14,706 nucleotides of DNA, taken from the NCBI GenBank assembly GCA_031267175.1, contig JAIRZP010000184.1, positions 1 through 14,706 of the forward strand. Direction: 5' to 3'. This DNA is from Coriobacteriales bacterium. Lineage in GTDB: Bacteria > Actinomycetota > Coriobacteriia > Coriobacteriales > UBA8131. Below, one piece after another: positions 13,591 to 14,706 of this stretch. The translations under genes and the position numbers were made by a program. The notes beneath the pieces were generated by a model. The model was given only the letters and a program-made list of their open reading frames with translations, ran no database searches and was not told the DNA's origin. Position 1 is the stretch's first letter. Each line of letters begins with the position of its first letter.

Positions 13591-13619
13591 GGGCTTTGTT
13601 GCTTCACCACAACCAGCCC
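13591..13619 (+). promoter_or_regulatory. imperfect hairpin just before the ackA ribosome site
   Basis: GGGCT (13591-13595) pairs with AGCCC (13615-13619), and GTTG (13598-13601) with CAAC (13610-13613), with a small internal asymmetry and an 8-base loop. GGAAGGA at 13621-13627 follows directly. No T-run is present, so it is not an intrinsic terminator; it may shape the ackA leader or protect the mRNA. Confidence 0.3.
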
Positions 13620-13633
13620 AGGAAGGACACTAC

Positions 13634-14706
13634 ATGAACATTCTCGTACTCAACGCAGGCTCGTCTTCTCTCAAATACCAGCTGGTCGACATGGACACGG
13701 AGGAGGTCATCACCCGAGGGCTCTGCGAACGGGTCGGTACTCCCTCGAGCTTTCACAAGCATGGGGTGGACAGCGATGAGCGTGTCATTCACCGTGCTCT
13801 GCCCGACCACCGCGCAGCCGTCGAGGCCGTTCTCGGGGAGCTCACGCATCCGGAGCACGGCGAGATCGCAGACCTCTCCGAGATACAGGGCATCGGGCAT
13901 CGCGTGGTACACGGCGGAGATTATTTTGCGGAGTCGGTGGTCATCACCGACGAGGTCATCGCCCGTATCGAGGAGTGTGCACAGCTGGCGCCACTCCACA
14001 ACCCTGCAGCGTTGGCTGGCATCCAGGCCTGTCGAAGGCTCATGTCCGACAAGGTTCAGGTAGCCACCTTTGACACGGCCTTTCACCAGAGCATGCCTCC
14101 CAAGGCCTATCGCTACCCCCTGCCTCCCGAGTACTACGAGCGGCACAGGATCCGCCGCTATGGCTTCCACGGCACCAGCCATCGTTATGTGGCAGAACAG
14201 GCCGCGCTCTTCATGAACAGGCCGCTCAGTGAGCTTAAGCTCATCACCTGCCATCTGGGCAACGGCTGCTCGCTCACGGCCATTGACGGCGGTCGTTCGG
14301 TGGATACTACCATGGGCTTTACCCCCCTTGAAGGCCTCATGATGGGAACTCGAAGCGGGAGCATCGACCCGGCCATCGTGCTCTATCTCATCGACGAGCT
14401 GGGCATGGACACGGCCGAGGTCAACGCGCTCCTAAACAGATTGAGTGGCCTCCTGGGTGTGTCTCAGAGTTCCAACGACCTGCGCGACGTTGCGGACGCC
14501 GCCAAGGCGGGTAATGCCGAGGCCACGCTTGCGCTGGAGCTGTATGCCTACGCCGTCCTGCGCGCTCTGGGTTCGTATGTGTTTGTCCTGGGAGGCGTTG
14601 ATGCCATCGTGTTCACCGCCGGGGTCGGAGAGAACAGCAGCGAGATGCGACAGCGGATACTTGCTGGTTTGGAAGATCTCGGCATCTGCCTGGATCCCGA
14701 GCGTAA
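13634..14706 (+). CDS. ackA: acetate kinase, 3' end outside window
   Basis: The frame from ATG 13634 stays open to the last base, giving 357 residues of an enzyme normally near 400. Acetate kinase converts acetyl phosphate and ADP to acetate and ATP, the energy-yielding step of acetate fermentation. Active-site positions of the family are present: N7 (LNAGSSSLK), R90 (GHRVVHGG), H122 (PLHNPA), D147 (ATFDTAFH), H179 (YGFHGTSH), H207 and N210 (CHLGNG), and R240 (MMGTRSG). The later FTAGVGENS block is also there. The C-terminal glutamate region lies beyond the window. GGAAGGA precedes the start at good spacing. A pta gene, the usual partner, is not upstream, so it lies elsewhere or downstream. 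Confidence 0.95.
   Translation, partial: MNILVLNAGSSSLKYQLVDMDTEEVITRGLCERVGTPSSFHKHGVDSDERVIHRALPDHRAAVEAVLGELTHPEHGEIADLSEIQGIGHRVVHGGDYFAESVVITDEVIARIEECAQLAPLHNPAALAGIQACRRLMSDKVQVATFDTAFHQSMPPKAYRYPLPPEYYERHRIRRYGFHGTSHRYVAEQAALFMNRPLSELKLITCHLGNGCSLTAIDGGRSVDTTMGFTPLEGLMMGTRSGSIDPAIVLYLIDELGMDTAEVNALLNRLSGLLGVSQSSNDLRDVADAAKAGNAEATLALELYAYAVLRALGSYVFVLGGVDAIVFTAGVGENSSEMRQRILAGLEDLGICLDPER

Noticed and set aside
13604..14254. 216-codon - strand frame opposite ackA
   Set aside because: Acetate kinase is unmistakable on the + strand and its frame simply runs off the window edge.

Overview
The window is 14.7 kb of bacterial chromosome with every convincing protein gene on the + strand. 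Gene content and base composition fit a GC-rich, anaerobic or fermentative bacterium with a menaquinol-type respiratory module. My best guess is the class Coriobacteriia (Actinomycetota). This rests on the mix of a NapG/NapH-like redox pair, a YugP-type zinc peptidase, a Thermoanaerobacter-type secondary alcohol dehydrogenase, acetate kinase and a TSCPD 4-Cys protein in one high-GC genome. It is an inference, not a demonstrated identity.

Layout. (1) Bases 1-1169 hold the 3' end of a NapG-like ferredoxin gene and a complete NapH-like membrane iron-sulfur protein gene, overlapping by GTGA. This part is visibly poorer in GC than what follows. (2) Bases 1170-1726 are mostly non-coding by standard calling. 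They carry what looks like a compact type I toxin-antitoxin locus: a TATAAT box, a structured leader, a strong Shine-Dalgarno sequence, a 44-residue one-helix peptide with a basic tail, and a near-consensus promoter on the opposite strand driving a predicted RNA of about 90 nt that ends at its own intrinsic terminator inside the peptide gene. This is the most interesting part of the window. (3) Bases 1733-10525 form a tight co-directional cluster: a homocysteine methyltransferase with an eroded C-terminal domain, a large UvrD-type helicase fused to a PD-(D/E)XK nuclease, a 14-helix MFS transporter, a TSCPD protein, a zinc-dependent secondary alcohol dehydrogenase and a diacylglycerol-kinase-family lipid kinase. 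Gaps are short and several genes overlap. (4) An extended -10 promoter at 10618-10626 starts a second group: yugP, xseA, xseB, a HIT hydrolase and ackA, which runs off the right end.

How the genes work together. The left pair would move electrons from the quinol pool to a periplasmic oxidoreductase encoded outside the window. The secondary alcohol dehydrogenase and acetate kinase fit fermentative redox balance and ATP generation. The helicase-nuclease and exonuclease VII belong to DNA end processing, repair and recombination. The remaining genes are housekeeping or of unknown partnership. Apart from the putative toxin-antitoxin locus I see no defence island, prophage, IS element, CRISPR array, tRNA or rRNA.
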